Positions 21,860 to 33,465 of a stretch of 64,000 nucleotides of DNA are shown in pieces. Numbering within the stretch: position 1 is the stretch's first letter; every line of letters starts with the position of its first letter. Location of the stretch: the NCBI GenBank assembly GCA_004794785.1, contig SJOL01001013.1, positions 10,727 to 74,726 of the forward strand, read 5' to 3'. Source of the DNA: Opisthorchis felineus. Its lineage: Eukaryota; Platyhelminthes; Trematoda; Opisthorchiida; Opisthorchiidae. The notes below the pieces were generated by a model. It was not told where the DNA came from, did no database searches, and saw only the letters and a program-made list of their open reading frames with translations. Both the position numbers and the translations under genes were made by a program.

Positions 21860-22262
21860 AATACTCTCATTTGCACACTAATTTGGTGTTGACCGGAGAC
21901 TTAACTGAATCCAGCTGAATCTCTCAGTTTTTATGATAGTCTTCTTCAACCGAATGTGCTCCACAAGTCCATCTCATGTTTCGGTTGGAACGATGTTCTA
22001 GGTACATTACACTGTCTACAACGTGATGAGGCAATACATTGTCTAGATGTAACACGCTACTCATAAGTTTACTGGAAACTCTTCGAGAGCTCACAATAGG
22101 CTCTGCCCTTCTTGGGCCTCATCAAGTAGCCGCAGTGCCCGAGTTTCCGTTAATCCTATGTCCTACTTAAAGTCGAGATTGGACGGAATTCGTCACTACT
22201 CTCATTGGCACACTAATTTGGTGTTGACCGGAGACTCAACTGAATCCAGTTGAATCTCACTT
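21860..22262 (-). repeat. Degenerate retrozyme-like repeat, 1.2 units of ~335 bp
   Basis: A block containing cacactaatttggtgttgac starts at 21874 and again at 22209, a period of 335 bp, so the segment is slightly more than one tandem unit. Read on the minus strand it aligns with the plus-strand repeat at 22467-22905. Shared landmarks are gattcag, cgaaacatgag and the hammerhead region. It is more diverged than the plus-strand cluster. Confidence 0.65.
22074..22148 (-). ncRNA. Inactivated hammerhead ribozyme copy
   Basis: The minus strand keeps the outer stem (ggaaactc with gagtttcc) and stem II (GGCCC AAGAA GGGC). The catalytic core is damaged: CUGAUGA has become UUGAUGA and GAAA has become AGAG. 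Cleavage is not expected. Its value is as a second, older copy that shows the ribozyme is part of the repeat unit. Confidence 0.65.
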
Positions 22263-22319
22263 TTTCTTATATTATGGTTGCCCGTGTGACATTCACAGTC
22301 TCATTCCAAGTTGATCAAT

Positions 22320-22466
22320 GGATAGGGGTCAAGCGAATCGTCTCCTGGCCCTCCAGTTTGGGGGTGGAGGGTGTGAACAACAATTATTTCAATCCACATC
22401 GTTCGTCGCGTAGTGCAACTGCCTCCCATGCTGCATACAACGGGAAGGGCAAGCAGAATCAGGCTA
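22320..22466 (+). mobile_element. Short LINE-A 5'-region fragment between the two retrozyme clusters
   Basis: The words tctcctggccctccag and tgctgcatacaacgggaagg match the LINE-A 5' region (compare 4360-4400 and 4090-4120 on the other strand). It includes a remnant of the AAYRMAGKRKQAT frame, here read as AAYNGKGKQNQAT. It ends exactly where the plus-strand retrozyme unit begins at 22467. Confidence 0.55.
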
Positions 22467-22905
22467 CAACTGAAACATGAGGTGGCCTTTGTGCAGCACA
22501 TTCATTTGAATATCGTAAACGAGAGATTCAGCTGAAGAATATCGTAAACGAGCGATTCAGTTGAGTCTCCCGTGAAAACCGAATTGATTTTCAAATGAGT
22601 GTACTTTTCGAAATCAGTCCAATTTGGATTCAAGTAAAACATAAGGTTGACAGAAACTCGGAAACTGTGCCTACCTGATGAGCCCCAAGAAGGGCGAAAC
22701 CGGTCGTGGGCTGTCGAACAGTTTCCAGCAATCTTGTGAGTATTGTTATTTATGATAATATACTGCGATATCTCGAGTATCGTACCAACTGAAACATGAG
22801 GCGGCCTTCGTGCAGCACATTCAGCTGAAGAATATCTTAAACGAGAGATGCAACTGAGTTTCCCGGGAAAACCAAATTGGTTTGCAAATGAGTGTATTTG
22901 TCAGA
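22467..22905 (+). mobile_element. Retrozyme-like element: tandem repeat (~319 bp period) with hammerhead ribozyme
   Basis: The block caactgaaacatgagg begins at 22467 and recurs at 22786, giving a 319-bp period and about 1.4 units. Each unit has a short internal duplication (gaatatcgtaaacgag) and a block with aaatgagtgta. One unit contains a complete type I hammerhead ribozyme at 22660-22726. There is no open reading frame. Small non-coding tandem repeats with a type I hammerhead, transcribed and circularised, are the definition of animal retrozymes. Their replication is thought to depend on PLE or other retrotransposon enzymes. The tandem layout rather than a single SINE-like unit is what favours a retrozyme. 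Confidence 0.75.
22660..22726 (+). ncRNA. Type I hammerhead ribozyme, complete core
   Basis: The core CUGAUGA is at 22675-22681. Stem II pairs GCCC (22682-22685) with GGGC (22692-22695) around CAAGAA. GAA follows at 22696-22698. Stem III is the loopless palindrome ACCGGU at 22699-22704. Cleavage site is C22705, giving the GUC triplet. Stem I pairs 22669-22674 with 22706-22711, six pairs including one U-G. Then comes an internal loop, and an outer helix ggaaactg (22660-22667) pairs with cagtttcc (22719-22726). All invariant core bases are present. The internal loop in stem I is placed where natural hammerheads make loop-loop contacts with loop II. Confidence 0.92.
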
Positions 22906-25900
22906 TCCATCATTCTTCAATATTATCTTTCAACACTTCTCCAGTCCCATTTAATGGTCACTCTTGTTGCGTGGGTGTTAACGTAGCTCACAGATCCCGA
23001 ACTGACGCTTCCATACTCCACTGAATCTTAATAGTTAACCGTCTTCCCGCTGCTCGTTTATCAACTTCCATAAGAACGCGCTCTTGTCGAAATAATATTC
23101 GTTCCTTTTTGCAGTTTCTGCATACGCACCAAGCAACTGTAATTCTGACAAGGTGGAAGATACGTTTTATTGAGATTTAACAACTCTCCTGTCCAATACG
23201 AGGAGTTTAGAGATCGCTGGTGATTTCAGAGCAAACGTGGCACGTCTCCGTTCACCATAGCAGTAATCTGGTGGCTCGTGCGTCTTGGAGTCAAGATATG
23301 ATGACAATGGTGAGCATCTTTTGTGGCTTTGTACTCATCACCAATTTTTCCTCAGCAGTAACTGATCCAGACGATGTAGGTGCCGTTGCGCTACCCGGCG
23401 TCCTATCCCTTGAGCGCGAATCTGACGACGGCGTTTGGTTGTTGTGAGCTTCCGTATACCGCTCGGTTTTGGTCGCTAGAACGGCCCATCTATTAATCCA
23501 CAGGAATCGCTGGTCCAAAGAAACACCCAGTATTCTGCGTGCATCCATTACCCTTCGAAGAGCTGCCGTAAAGTGAGACGAATGGGGTTTAATCCCGAAG
23601 ATCTGTAGTAATGTTATAAATGGCGTAGCTGTACGTAGCAAATGGTTTCGTGTCATGGATTCATCCGCACCGCTAATGCACACACACTCGGAATAGGATA
23701 GAACTGACTATCGTCAGGTGCGAGCCCAGGTTACGAACAGGGAAAACCTAACTGCGAATAAGCAGCCGTTGACAGACGTTATTGGTAGCGTCAGGGTGCA
23801 CTGCGTTCTGGCCTGGTTCTTTACAAACTGCCGCAAATGCTCAACGACTGTATGATGACAAAGTCGACATGGCTGACCTCAGACGAAGTTACCGACAATG
23901 AGAGCGCAAGGCCAGAAAATGGTGTGTGAACAGCTCCATGTTGGGTGCATTCATATTCTGACCCTCAAATGCCCAGGATGCACAAGGCCAGCAGGTTTAC
24001 AGTAATACAGACTATTGCCGCATCAAACTACTGAACTTATTCGAACGATCACATTTTACGCTTATCCACATAACTAGTCGAACAAATGCCACAACTGCCA
24101 GAAGTTCTATACTACAAAGCGAAGGGCCTGACATCACAGTTAAAGTGATCTACTTACGGTGTGCATCAGGGAGCTATTTCCATCTGACACGGACTTCCGA
24201 AACATAACGGTAGAATGCACTTCATGCATTGAGACCACTAAATGTATCATATCCTTACCCACTAGAAAAAGTTGCAGCAGAATTAATCCAGGTCATTCAC
24301 CTAAAAGAAGTACAAACAGTGCTCATCACTAAATTTGCGATACTGTCAGCGGAAAAGTTTAAAATGCGTCATACGCTTCCAGTGTTTGTCATTAGCGTTT
24401 TGAGACTGAAAATCCTACTTGCTATTCTACTCTGTGTGGGTTATATGAATCGTTAAACCAACGCTTGATCCCGCAGGAAAATGAGCTATCTTATATTTTG
24501 CAGAAGTTTCCTCCGACATATCGAGAAATCATGGTGTTTTCTATGGTTGTTTTTTAAGCACCGACAACTGTCACGTTCATCAACCAAACGGCACCCAACT
24601 ACACCAATGCAGTTAGGCCATCTCTTTTCCGCATCATATGAATAACTACCTGTCCTAATGTAAAATTTGGCTTTCATCTTAAGGAGAACTTGTTCAACCG
24701 TATGGTTGAGCATTTCTGCAGTAACATTTCACAGCGAAATTTCATTTGACTTTACGCCACTCATAATAATTCCGAAAGGACGCTATTCACAGTCGCGGGT
24801 CGTCAGTTCTACTTTCTGCTTAGTTCATGAGGTGCGACGTATGACAGACGTGAGTATACAATAGTTCCTCTTCAACAAGATCTCCCCCCAAGGGAGGACA
24901 CTGCCAAACAGGACCGCTCATCTCCAGTGTCGTGAGACTTTCCTTGAAAGTGATGCCTTTTGAGAGACCATCAGCCAGGTCCCAACAAAGACCATGCTAG
25001 GTATCCCAGGGGTTGGCTTAACCTTCCAACAAAGACCAGGATGCTGAATACTTGCTTTGCGTTCTCCTATATTAAAACACCGCTCAAGCACATAACTGTA
25101 TACAGCACACACAAGTTCGTTGCCGATGTGGCATGCAGTTATACAGACGTGAAATACTACAGTAATCTCCAAAAATATCCCTTCAGAGAAAGCATACTAG
25201 CGTTCCCTATCATTAACGGTGAAGTAAATAGACCATAGTCCATTTGGATAACCTACTGAGTTGCGGAAACCTGGTAATGTACAGAGGAAAGTTGAACCTA
25301 ACGTAAGAAGCGCAGCACTGCCTATCGATCAACTAATTAACACATTCGTCCCTTCCATGTAAAAATTTCTGTGTAGTTCAGTGGTTTACACAGCTTACAA
25401 CTCACCACCTCTTAGCGCGTAGTTCAGGACATTTATGCTCCCTCATTTTACATACAATACATGGACAGTAAAACCATAATAGTTCAAGTATCTTAAAACG
25501 TGGTGAGAGAACACCAGAATGGGGGCCATTCTCCTGGAACAGACGTACCATAACTACTTGAGAGACACGATTTGATTCGTGATCCTTTCACAGAAGCCAC
25601 TACTTCTTTCTAAAACCATATCCCGCATGCGACGTCAATTGACTGAAACCGTCTGTCCAGGAAAGGTGCCGATTCACGCTTCAAATATCCTATCTTTGGT
25701 GAAGTATTTCCGTTGTGGTGATGCTGGCATCCAGCTTAGTGACTCCGATATAAGGATTTGGAGTTTTGAACATTTTCAGAGGCCAGGACACACGTCAGAA
25801 ATTCCCCAGTGGCTCACTGTCTAATGAAATTGCCAGTAGAGGATATATAGAGGGAAGTTGTTCACAATAGCACAGCGCCGTCAAGTGAGGATCTGACTAC

Positions 25901-27574
25901 AGATCTGCAGGTATCTTTGGATAATCCAGTGCGGTTATACGAGGATCGTGTGAATGCCGTCCATTGTCAAACAATGCGGATAAGGTGTGAGCATTGTGAG
26001 CTTGGACAGTCACAGCTGACTGTTTTCCACCATAAGGGTCGTGTCAAGGGCTATCCCGGGAAAACATCTCAGTGCTAACCACGGGGAATATGGTCGTATA
26101 TAGTAAAACGCAGACAAGTTTCTGAATGAAAAGGTCGTCAGCACTAAACAGACCATCCCAGTTTGCTTACACATTATTAAGAACGACGATCCACAGACAC
26201 AGTGCGGTAGGCGAAGATACATTTGAACAATACCATGCACGATAACGCAACAATACGTCTTGAAGCTGTGGGCACGACAACTCAAATCGGCATTTCAGTA
26301 AACTGGTTGCCAGTTATCTACAAGTGCCCGCGATAGTAGGCACACGGTAGCCACACCCCCGAGAGAGATCACCTCCATCACTTCACTCTGGTCCCATCCG
26401 ATTAGTCTTTAAATTGACACCTCGTAAGACTGCCCCCTCCCACAAAAAGACCGTTCATAATGTCTGTGTGACGGAAAACACCCTAACGACAAAGACCAGG
26501 ATAAAAAATTCGTGGAGGAGACTTTTATTTATTTGTTCGCTAAATAAGTATCTGAACGATAGCACGAATACATCGTTGTTCCCTCTAGGTGACTGGGCGT
26601 TCCATAAAGTGGGTTTGTTCGTCTGGCACACAACTACCACGGTTTTTCCCGGCAAAGACTGTCTTTCAGATGGAACGGCTTGCAGTTTGTTTCTTGTAAA
26701 TACTTCGAAGGGACCAAATGTCAAAAGATATCAACTCTGACGATGCTATACAGGCGATCTTTGGAGTAAGAACAACTTTTCTTCTCTAGAAAGACAACTC
26801 GAGAAGATTGATCACAGAGTTTATCTCTTTTAAAGGGACGCTATTGTATACTTGTCTTCTTCCTTGAAAACATTTCAATGAACCGAAAGTATTGGTTGAG
26901 TGAGTCTCTTAGGGGAGAGCTTTACTACTGAACTACGCTCCACAGGCCAAATAGTGGTCTTTTTGACGCTCGGTCTCTCCAGAGACGAGAGAAAATTTTG
27001 CAACAACAACCTCTGGAGAACAGAGGTTGCTATATATATATATATATATATATATACTTGATGCAAGTGTTTTTTGTAACGTTGCAGATATCACAACGAT
27101 GAACAAGAAATGCCAGGTTGTGCCTCCGTCATTTGCGCGACGAACGTGCACGGAAACATCTGAGATTATTCCTAGAGTAACTTTCCGCAAAGGGCATTCT
27201 GGCTTATCTCTGTTGCGAACGATACGTAACTCCATTGGCAGTTGAAGTTTTCGAGTCCTCTATAACACCTTAGAGGTCCATAAAAACCCGAGGGGATGAA
27301 ACTGAAAACAATTAGGAGGGTGCCTCATTGGCACCATGACTAGCTGATAGTATATCGTCTACTCATAGGTGACGCGATGGATAAACTGGTGGCGTCAGTC
27401 AACTTTTCATCATCTTATCATTGTACAATCAAGAAAAACTAAAACGGTAAGACTCACGTCTTCTTTTCCTTTGTAGCCTATAATTTTCGTCCTTTGTTCC
27501 AGTGAAACTGGATTACATCATTACATGGGTAAGATCGTTAGACAGTGGCTCCCGAATGCTAGAGCATTTAAATC
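22906..27574. other. No recognised gene
   Basis: About 4.7 kb with only short frames. The longest, 130 codons at 23291-23683 (minus), has a Ser/Thr/Arg-rich C-terminal half and no recognisable domain. A TA microsatellite lies at 27031-27056. No exon with good splice borders and a recognisable product was found. Confidence 0.35.
27031..27056. repeat. (TA)n microsatellite, 13 units
   Basis: An uninterrupted run of alternating T and A of 26 bases. Confidence 0.9.
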
Positions 27575-27752
27575 GTTCAGCCGTAACACCCTTCCGGTGC
27601 CTAGCTGCCATGCCACCCGAGGGAAGCGCGAGGGCTGGGATAGTGCCAGGTTGCCCAAGACTAGACAGGGGAAGTCGACATGCAGAGGTCGAGTTCGAAC
27701 CACGGACGTTCCGGTCAGTAAATTCGCGCTCTGACCGCGCGTTACACGTACC
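27575..27752 (-). repeat. tRNA-derived SINE, minus strand
   Basis: On the minus strand a tRNA-like head (the ggttcgaactcg B box pairs with ggtcagagcgcga-type A-side sequence) is followed by a body with cttgggcaacctggca. The 3' block is gggtggcatggcagctaggc, then accggaagggtgttac. The same order is found at 62116-62290, 58725-58885 and 46871-47045. The 3' part alone occurs at 32779-32815. It contains no ORF; it is a pol III type SINE. Confidence 0.75.
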
Positions 27753-29089
27753 CCCAGAACAAAAGATTTGAAGTGGCTAGTGGCTAGCAATCTATTGGTC
27801 CTATCCAAAACATATTCACAGAGACAACCATAGTCACTCGAGCCTGTTAATGTGCTTGCACACCATTTAATCGGAGACCGTAGGCAGCTATTTCAACTTG
27901 GACGAAAAAACAGGCTAATCTTACTGGCGGTCTAGTGACCTAGTTTACGTTGGATGAATACCACTTGATACCATAGGCAGAAGAAACGTCTGTGTATTGT
28001 AAATCCCTGTTCTAGTCACTAAAAATTGCATAATTTTGAGTTTTTCATTTGTACTGTCAAGAAAACGTGAGTAGTGAAATATTACCTCACCATTAGTTAC
28101 TCTGATTGGTTTATGGTGCTTCACATGGCATTCCGAAGTCTTGGAGGAGTGGTCATACTGGTCAGACATAGCTCCTAATTGCTAAACTTGGGCCGAAATG
28201 GAAAGATGAAGGGTAACAAAAATGCCCGAGAAAATGGTAATTAGCGTCCCGTAAAACCTGTTGCTTGTTTCTGAACATCGGTGGCTTCGATGCACTGCAC
28301 ATGTTTCATAGGAATATCGAATTGGCAATGCCAATGTGTGACGAATGTTCTCTTGGAAACGAATTAACTCTTCTCCAATTACTACTATGCTGGTTCGGCC
28401 AAATGCTCTATATTCCAGATGATCGATTGCCTCACCGAGCCCCATTTACCGATGTACTTTTCGACTAGAAGAAAGCACGAGGTGGACAACGCATTATCTG
28501 TAGACGGAGCATGAAAAAACACGACAGAGGGTCTTGGCTGTTCTGCTGCATGTCAGCTGGGTTGGGGTATCGAATATTCACCAAGTCGATCGTCGAGCAA
28601 AAAGCGACCGGGTTGTATCCATCTTCTTTTCCTTAACCATAAACTCTCTATTCTTTTTTTATCTATTACACTAAGCGCTGCAATTAGCTGTGCTGACCGT
28701 ACATACGTACACCGTTCATGGTTGTCAAACTGAACTGAACTGAACCGTTTTTTTTTGCGGAGCATGCGGTCTGAATCCGACTCCATTAAAGTTGGTGCGA
28801 GTAAAGCCGACAAAAAGCGTGGCAATTCGTCACCATTATCAGACCATTATGGCCCAACACTGCCGATCCGAATCAACTCAGAGACCATCAGGACTTAGCC
28901 GTGCCCATTATATGTGGATGGTGAGTGACGCGACTTGTCTGATGACGCTGAATGAACACACGCACAGCATCTCTGAAATGATGAACAGTGTATTTGAAAA
29001 AGACTTCTGGATAGCGGAAGCCAATGGAGGTTGTACCGTATACCGTCAGATTAATTGAACAGACCATAAACAATCGACTGTCAGCAAAA
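27753..29089. other. No recognised gene
   Basis: Short open frames only; nothing with a recognisable domain or structure. Confidence 0.35.
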
Positions 29090-29360
29090 ACGCTCAATGG
29101 TTGGAGACATTGACAGACATGGCCCAATCGCGCTCATGCATTCAAGCTATTGCTTTCAATGCACAGCCCCCTCCGCAATCCCCTCACCTAAAAGTCCACT
29201 GAGAGACCTGTATTTACGCACCAATTTAGCAGCTTCCGCCTCAAATGCGCAGCCACCTACCCTACCTCGTCAAATCATCGATGGACGAAATTGTGACAGC
29301 TACAACCACTGTACGACAAGTACGCGGTCATTACAGCTGATAATGATGATGATGAAAAAC
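29090..29360 (+). mobile_element. LINE-A' 3'-end fragment with GAT-rich tail
   Basis: The sequence reads through the end of the LINE-A' coding/3' region. Landmarks are gacatggcccaatcgcgctc, CTAPSAIPSPKSPLRDLYLRT in one frame, and the block QIIDGRNCDSYNHC also present at 15979-16210. It ends in a simple tail with repeated gat near 29341-29358, as at 16000-16020. It is a 5'-truncated insertion. Confidence 0.65.
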
Positions 29361-30470
29361 GTCCAAGAAAATGATAGAACAAAGAGTTTTGTCGCAAATG
29401 TACTCGCTAGAAAAATGGCCTAAGCACTTCGAACACCGATTCAGTTAGTCTCTTCTGAAGCAAGCGCTAAGTCGGGTATTTGCCTAGAGTGTTCAGCAAA
29501 CGATGAAATACGGCGCTAAGCCACCACAAGGTTCTGGTCCAGAACTTGAACCAAGCGCCTTTCAGGCGAAGATCAAGGGACTCAGTTGATAAGGTCGGTA
29601 CGCAGATGTAAAATGTGGGAACGTATGCGGTCACACCAACCATCAAAATGTGTACGACCCCTAACGTCTCTAGGGTTGAAGTGCACCCAAACCGTCTGTT
29701 TCTCTACAACATGGGTGTTCAGACGTTACTCGTCTTGGATCACGCCTTTGGATAACCTATGCGTTTCACGCTTGTAAGACACAAGCCATTCGAGCTTCAA
29801 ATTACAACGTGAACTCATAGTCGGAAATCATCTAGGACTGAACCCAAATGAAATGCTTGTGGTGGTGGCAAACGATGAGGATGATAGACATGCTTGCTCC
29901 TGCAGTTACATTAGTGCCGACCGATTACCCCAGTAAACCGTGACGTCAAAAAACTGCCTCAATCTCCACAACCTGTATAAAAGCAACGCACCTCACACAC
30001 ACTTATGCGTCTCCAATACCCATGATCCCCCAGGTAGACAGGAAGTAACAGCTTTACACCCGTTCACTGAAAAAGGCTGCGGAACAACTTATTCAAGAGC
30101 TGTATTAATCCTGAACCGGAACCACAAAATCCTGCGGTATGCTTTGAGACCTTCAGATTTTTCACACTGATGGACCTGAGTCATCCCATCAGGCTGCAGG
30201 TCGAAAAAGCGACGGTGATATCGGTATTCCCTTCCGCTCTCTATGCCTAGCGTTAGCGGAACAAGTGCTGCACATTTAAATGATATATTCTCAGACCATT
30301 CTTAATGGTAGCGTACACGTACTGCTTAGATGACTGGAACGATGTCACTGATATGTCGACCACAAACTGACACGAAATACATGGGTCCGAGGACAAAATT
30401 TAGCCTATTGTGTCATAGAGTCTGAATCCAGTTTACTAATAGACGGGTGCAGTTTCTCGTGCCTCTACTT
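29361..30470. other. No recognised gene
   Basis: Spacer between two LINE fragments. No frame above 80 codons and no recognisable motif. Confidence 0.35.
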
Positions 30471-30920
30471 ATTCTATACAACAACACGTAAAGCTACCGT
30501 TACGCTGGTTAACAGATGTACTCCGCATGCCAGAAGACCGTCTGCCTCGCAGAGCTCGTTTCGTCCAGCCCTGTACTGAGTGGAAGCAAGCGACAGTGGA
30601 CAGCGTATGACCTGGAAACGAAGTATGAAAACACTAACCAGTAAACTTAGTCGGGTCGGCAACTGCCGCCTCCCTGGATGGGGACCCCGGGACTCAAATC
30701 ACCAATGGTTAATGACACTGGCAGAAATAGCCCAATCGCCCAGTCAGTGGCGCTCGTGCATCAAAGCTGTCGCCTTCAATGCGTAGCTACTCAATTTCCG
30801 AATAAACTGAACATGCCTTCGCCTCCAAGGCTTGGTTGTATGTCCCACACTCCCATTTTCCGGTGACCGAAACTGTGACAGCTGGAACCAATGTGCCTAT
30901 GGTACACGGCTTATAGTTGA
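30471..30920 (+). mobile_element. LINE-A family C-terminal fragment
   Basis: Plus-strand frames give RWLTDVLRMPEDRLPRRARF near 30505-30565, then QRMTWKRSMKTLTSKLSRVG and CRLPGWGPRD at 30600-30690, then WLMTLAEIAQSPSQWRSCI. These are the conserved C-terminal blocks of the LINE-A/A' family. Frameshifts near 30570-30590 split it. No RT lies upstream, so this is a truncated copy. Confidence 0.7.
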
Positions 30921-31104
30921 CAAATTTTTTTCTTTCCGCAGCATATCTACCTCAGTCAGAATTGAGTGCTTGTAACTTTAGTATGATTCCACCTGCTAAA
31001 ATAAAGTGCTCATTGTTGACCACGAGCCGCCCAAATAGGCAGCCTCCGATGCCCACAGGGAAACCCAACTGAACATTAGTGGGCCGTTCGAAGAAGACAC
31101 ACGC

Positions 31105-32830
31105 TAGCAAGTGCCCCGTTACTCTGGTTACCTGGTCTTCACAAAGAGACTGGACCTTACTTTGGTGTGGCGGTTTGTGTACCCCCGCGACCCATTGAGC
31201 TATAGTGGGGGTGTCAGTGCGACGCTTACAGAGCCTCTAATACCCGGCTGGTTTATGTTTAGAGGTCTAACCAACACAGTCTTCTGGTTCTCCAGGTAAG
31301 GCGTTGGAATATGTACGGCAACTTCTGTAAAAATCGAAATGTAATTCCACTTCCCGCCAAACACCACTTAGTTGCGGTCAGGCTTTTGAGACCCTAGTCG
31401 TCCTCCTGTCTAGGTGTAGGCGCCCTGACAGTATCCCGGCCTACGTACAACCATGACACTTACAATTAACAGTACTCTAAAGGCACATCGGCCGTCGCAT
31501 GGTGCCATCAACCGGGTCGCCTTACTTGCTGCCTACAGCAGGGCGGGTAAGCGGGAACAGGCTACTGTTGACGTCTCCCTTCGTTCTCTTTCATACTTTT
31601 TCTTCCCCCTCTCCACCCCATTATTAACTATCCCTTTGTAGGCCCAGCAGTTAGGACTGATGACTCCGTTCGTCCTGCATCGGTTTTGCAAGCAATATCC
31701 GCTAGTCATCGGGCGCCGACATCCTCGAGCATCTTGAAATCAATCTTTAAGTCTCGATGGCCAATCTATCTGGCTGCTTTTTAATGTTCGCACTTTGAAG
31801 CAAGCAAGACAACAAGCTGCTGTTGTCCTAAGACTGAACTAGCTTGATATTCATGTGTGCTGTATCAGAAACAAGAAGTCAAGATGCAAGCACAGTGGTT
31901 GAGCTAACCGCCCTATCACTCTCTACTCGCTTCCGGCTGCGTACCTCTAGCAATCCAGGAGCCGCTGCTGCAGGATATGCAACGGTTGGTATCATTCTAA
32001 GTCACCGGACGGAAAATACTTGTTTGACTGGATGGTCGTTGATAGTCGCCTGTGTGTAGTTCGTCTGATAACCTCTGTGAAGTTGTTTCACAAGCGGGAT
32101 GTTGATCGACACCTGTTTGTCGTGTCTGCTCACGCCCCAATTGACTGTAGCTCTGACACCATCAAAGGTAAGTTTTATGACGCCCTGAACGCCATTTGCG
32201 GTGAGCCAAAAGCGCAGACATCGTTGTGGTTGCTGGAGATCTGAATACACAAGTGGGCAGGCTTCGCGAACCCGAGAACCAATTAGGTGGTTGACAGAGA
32301 CTGGGCTCTGTATGTACGGACAATGGCGAACGATTGGTTCAGTTATGTGCTGACCTCAGCCTGCCTTTATGCATTACTAAATTCTGGCCACATGGTGCCC
32401 TCCAACGGCGTGCCGGCAACAGACTCAGATTGATCACATTGCCATCAGTTACCGATGGTGCGGATCAATAACTGACTACCTCTCGCTTTGGAACACATCT
32501 GTGGATTCCGACCACCCACTCGTCCGGAGTCGTTCCTCCCTTCATTTCCCAGTACCGCGTAGGGTGCGGACAGGTCGCTTAGCAACTGAGAAACTGGCAG
32601 GTCCGGATGTTAGACGAATTTACCAGAATCGCCTTCTGGAGTCTCTTCCAACTGCTCCACCATCAGATATGAATTCGTGCTGCCGGAATCAAGCAGACGA
32701 GATGAAGGTCAAAACCATCATCAACAAAGACATTAACATCAGTTTAACAACAATGCTTCACTGCCATACAAAAAAATCGTTCAGCTGTGGCACCCTTTCG
32801 GTGCCTAACTGCCATCTGTGAATATAACTG
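31105..32830 (+). mobile_element. LINE-A 5' half: 5' region and endonuclease, plus strand
   Basis: It begins with the 5' region shared with 1-205 and 4330-4480 (gaggtctaaccaacacagtc). It continues through the block VALLAAYSRAGKREQAT (31453-31641) and the EEP endonuclease in several frames (31844-32260). The linker (PLVRSRSSLHF, then PDVRRIYQNRLLESLPTAPP) is at 32501-32680. The frame is broken repeatedly and the GDLN catalytic block is decayed. It ends near 32780, followed by the 3' part of a SINE. Confidence 0.7.
32779..32815 (-). repeat. 3' fragment of the tRNA-derived SINE
   Basis: Minus strand reads the SINE 3' block (gcaccgaaagggtgccacag and the gctgaacga end), matching 27575-27605 and 46871-46900. 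The tRNA head is absent. Confidence 0.6.
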
Positions 32831-33353
32831 CCGTGAATATCCAACACCGGACCTATCTGCACGGACTGTCAGTTTACCCTGGTGTCGGGTTGTGTTGTGG
32901 ATAGGAGTCTGCTAAAATGTCTTGTACATCATTCTGCACAGGGTTGCCACTTATTAAGAATTTATTGCCGCTTTCTCCATGTTTTTTCACATTGCAAAGT
33001 CCTCTTGGACGCAACAATCTGTTTGGGTCATCATTTACTCGGAGGTATGGGCTACACTAAGTGGGCGTTAACGACAATGCCAGGATTGTGAATCTAAGTA
33101 ACCAGAGCAAAAAGGCACTTGCTAGCGTGCATCCCCTTTGAGTTGCCAATGAGCGGCCCATGGGAATCCCAGATTGCCCGTATAACGCCCTATTTGCATA
33201 CCAGAGGCAACAAATTGTAATCTGAGATAGCAGGGTAAAGGAACCCAGCGAAAGGGCGCTCATACTCACTGCAGCGAGCTTAAACACATCAACAGGACGC
33301 CCTTGTTTTGCTGCGCCCATGGGAAACAACATGGAACACACAAGTGCCTTTGA
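32831..33353. other. No recognised gene; downstream flank of the DAD1 gene
   Basis: A 94-codon minus-strand frame at 33057-33341 is hydrophobic but carries no recognisable motif and lacks support. Nothing else was seen. Confidence 0.35.
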
Positions 33354-33403
33354 CGCTTCCGTAATGTACTAAAATGGTCGCTTCCGTAATGTACTAAAAT
33401 GGT
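33354..33403. repeat. 25-bp direct duplication
   Basis: The unit cgcttccgtaatgtactaaaatggt occurs at 33354-33378 and again, identically, at 33379-33403. A third unit begins (c.cttcc) but is not continued. It lies within about 65 bp of the DAD1 stop codon, in the likely 3' UTR. Confidence 0.85.
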
Positions 33404-33465
33404 CACTTCCTTTTACAGCAAAAGGCAGGGGAACAAAAATTATCATTATTCGAGATTATCCCATT

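Noticed and set aside
27031..27056. TA run as an origin or regulatory element
   Set aside because: A plain dinucleotide microsatellite with no surrounding structure.
33057..33341. 94-codon hydrophobic frame as a second gene beside DAD1
   Set aside because: No recognisable motif and no splice or start support.
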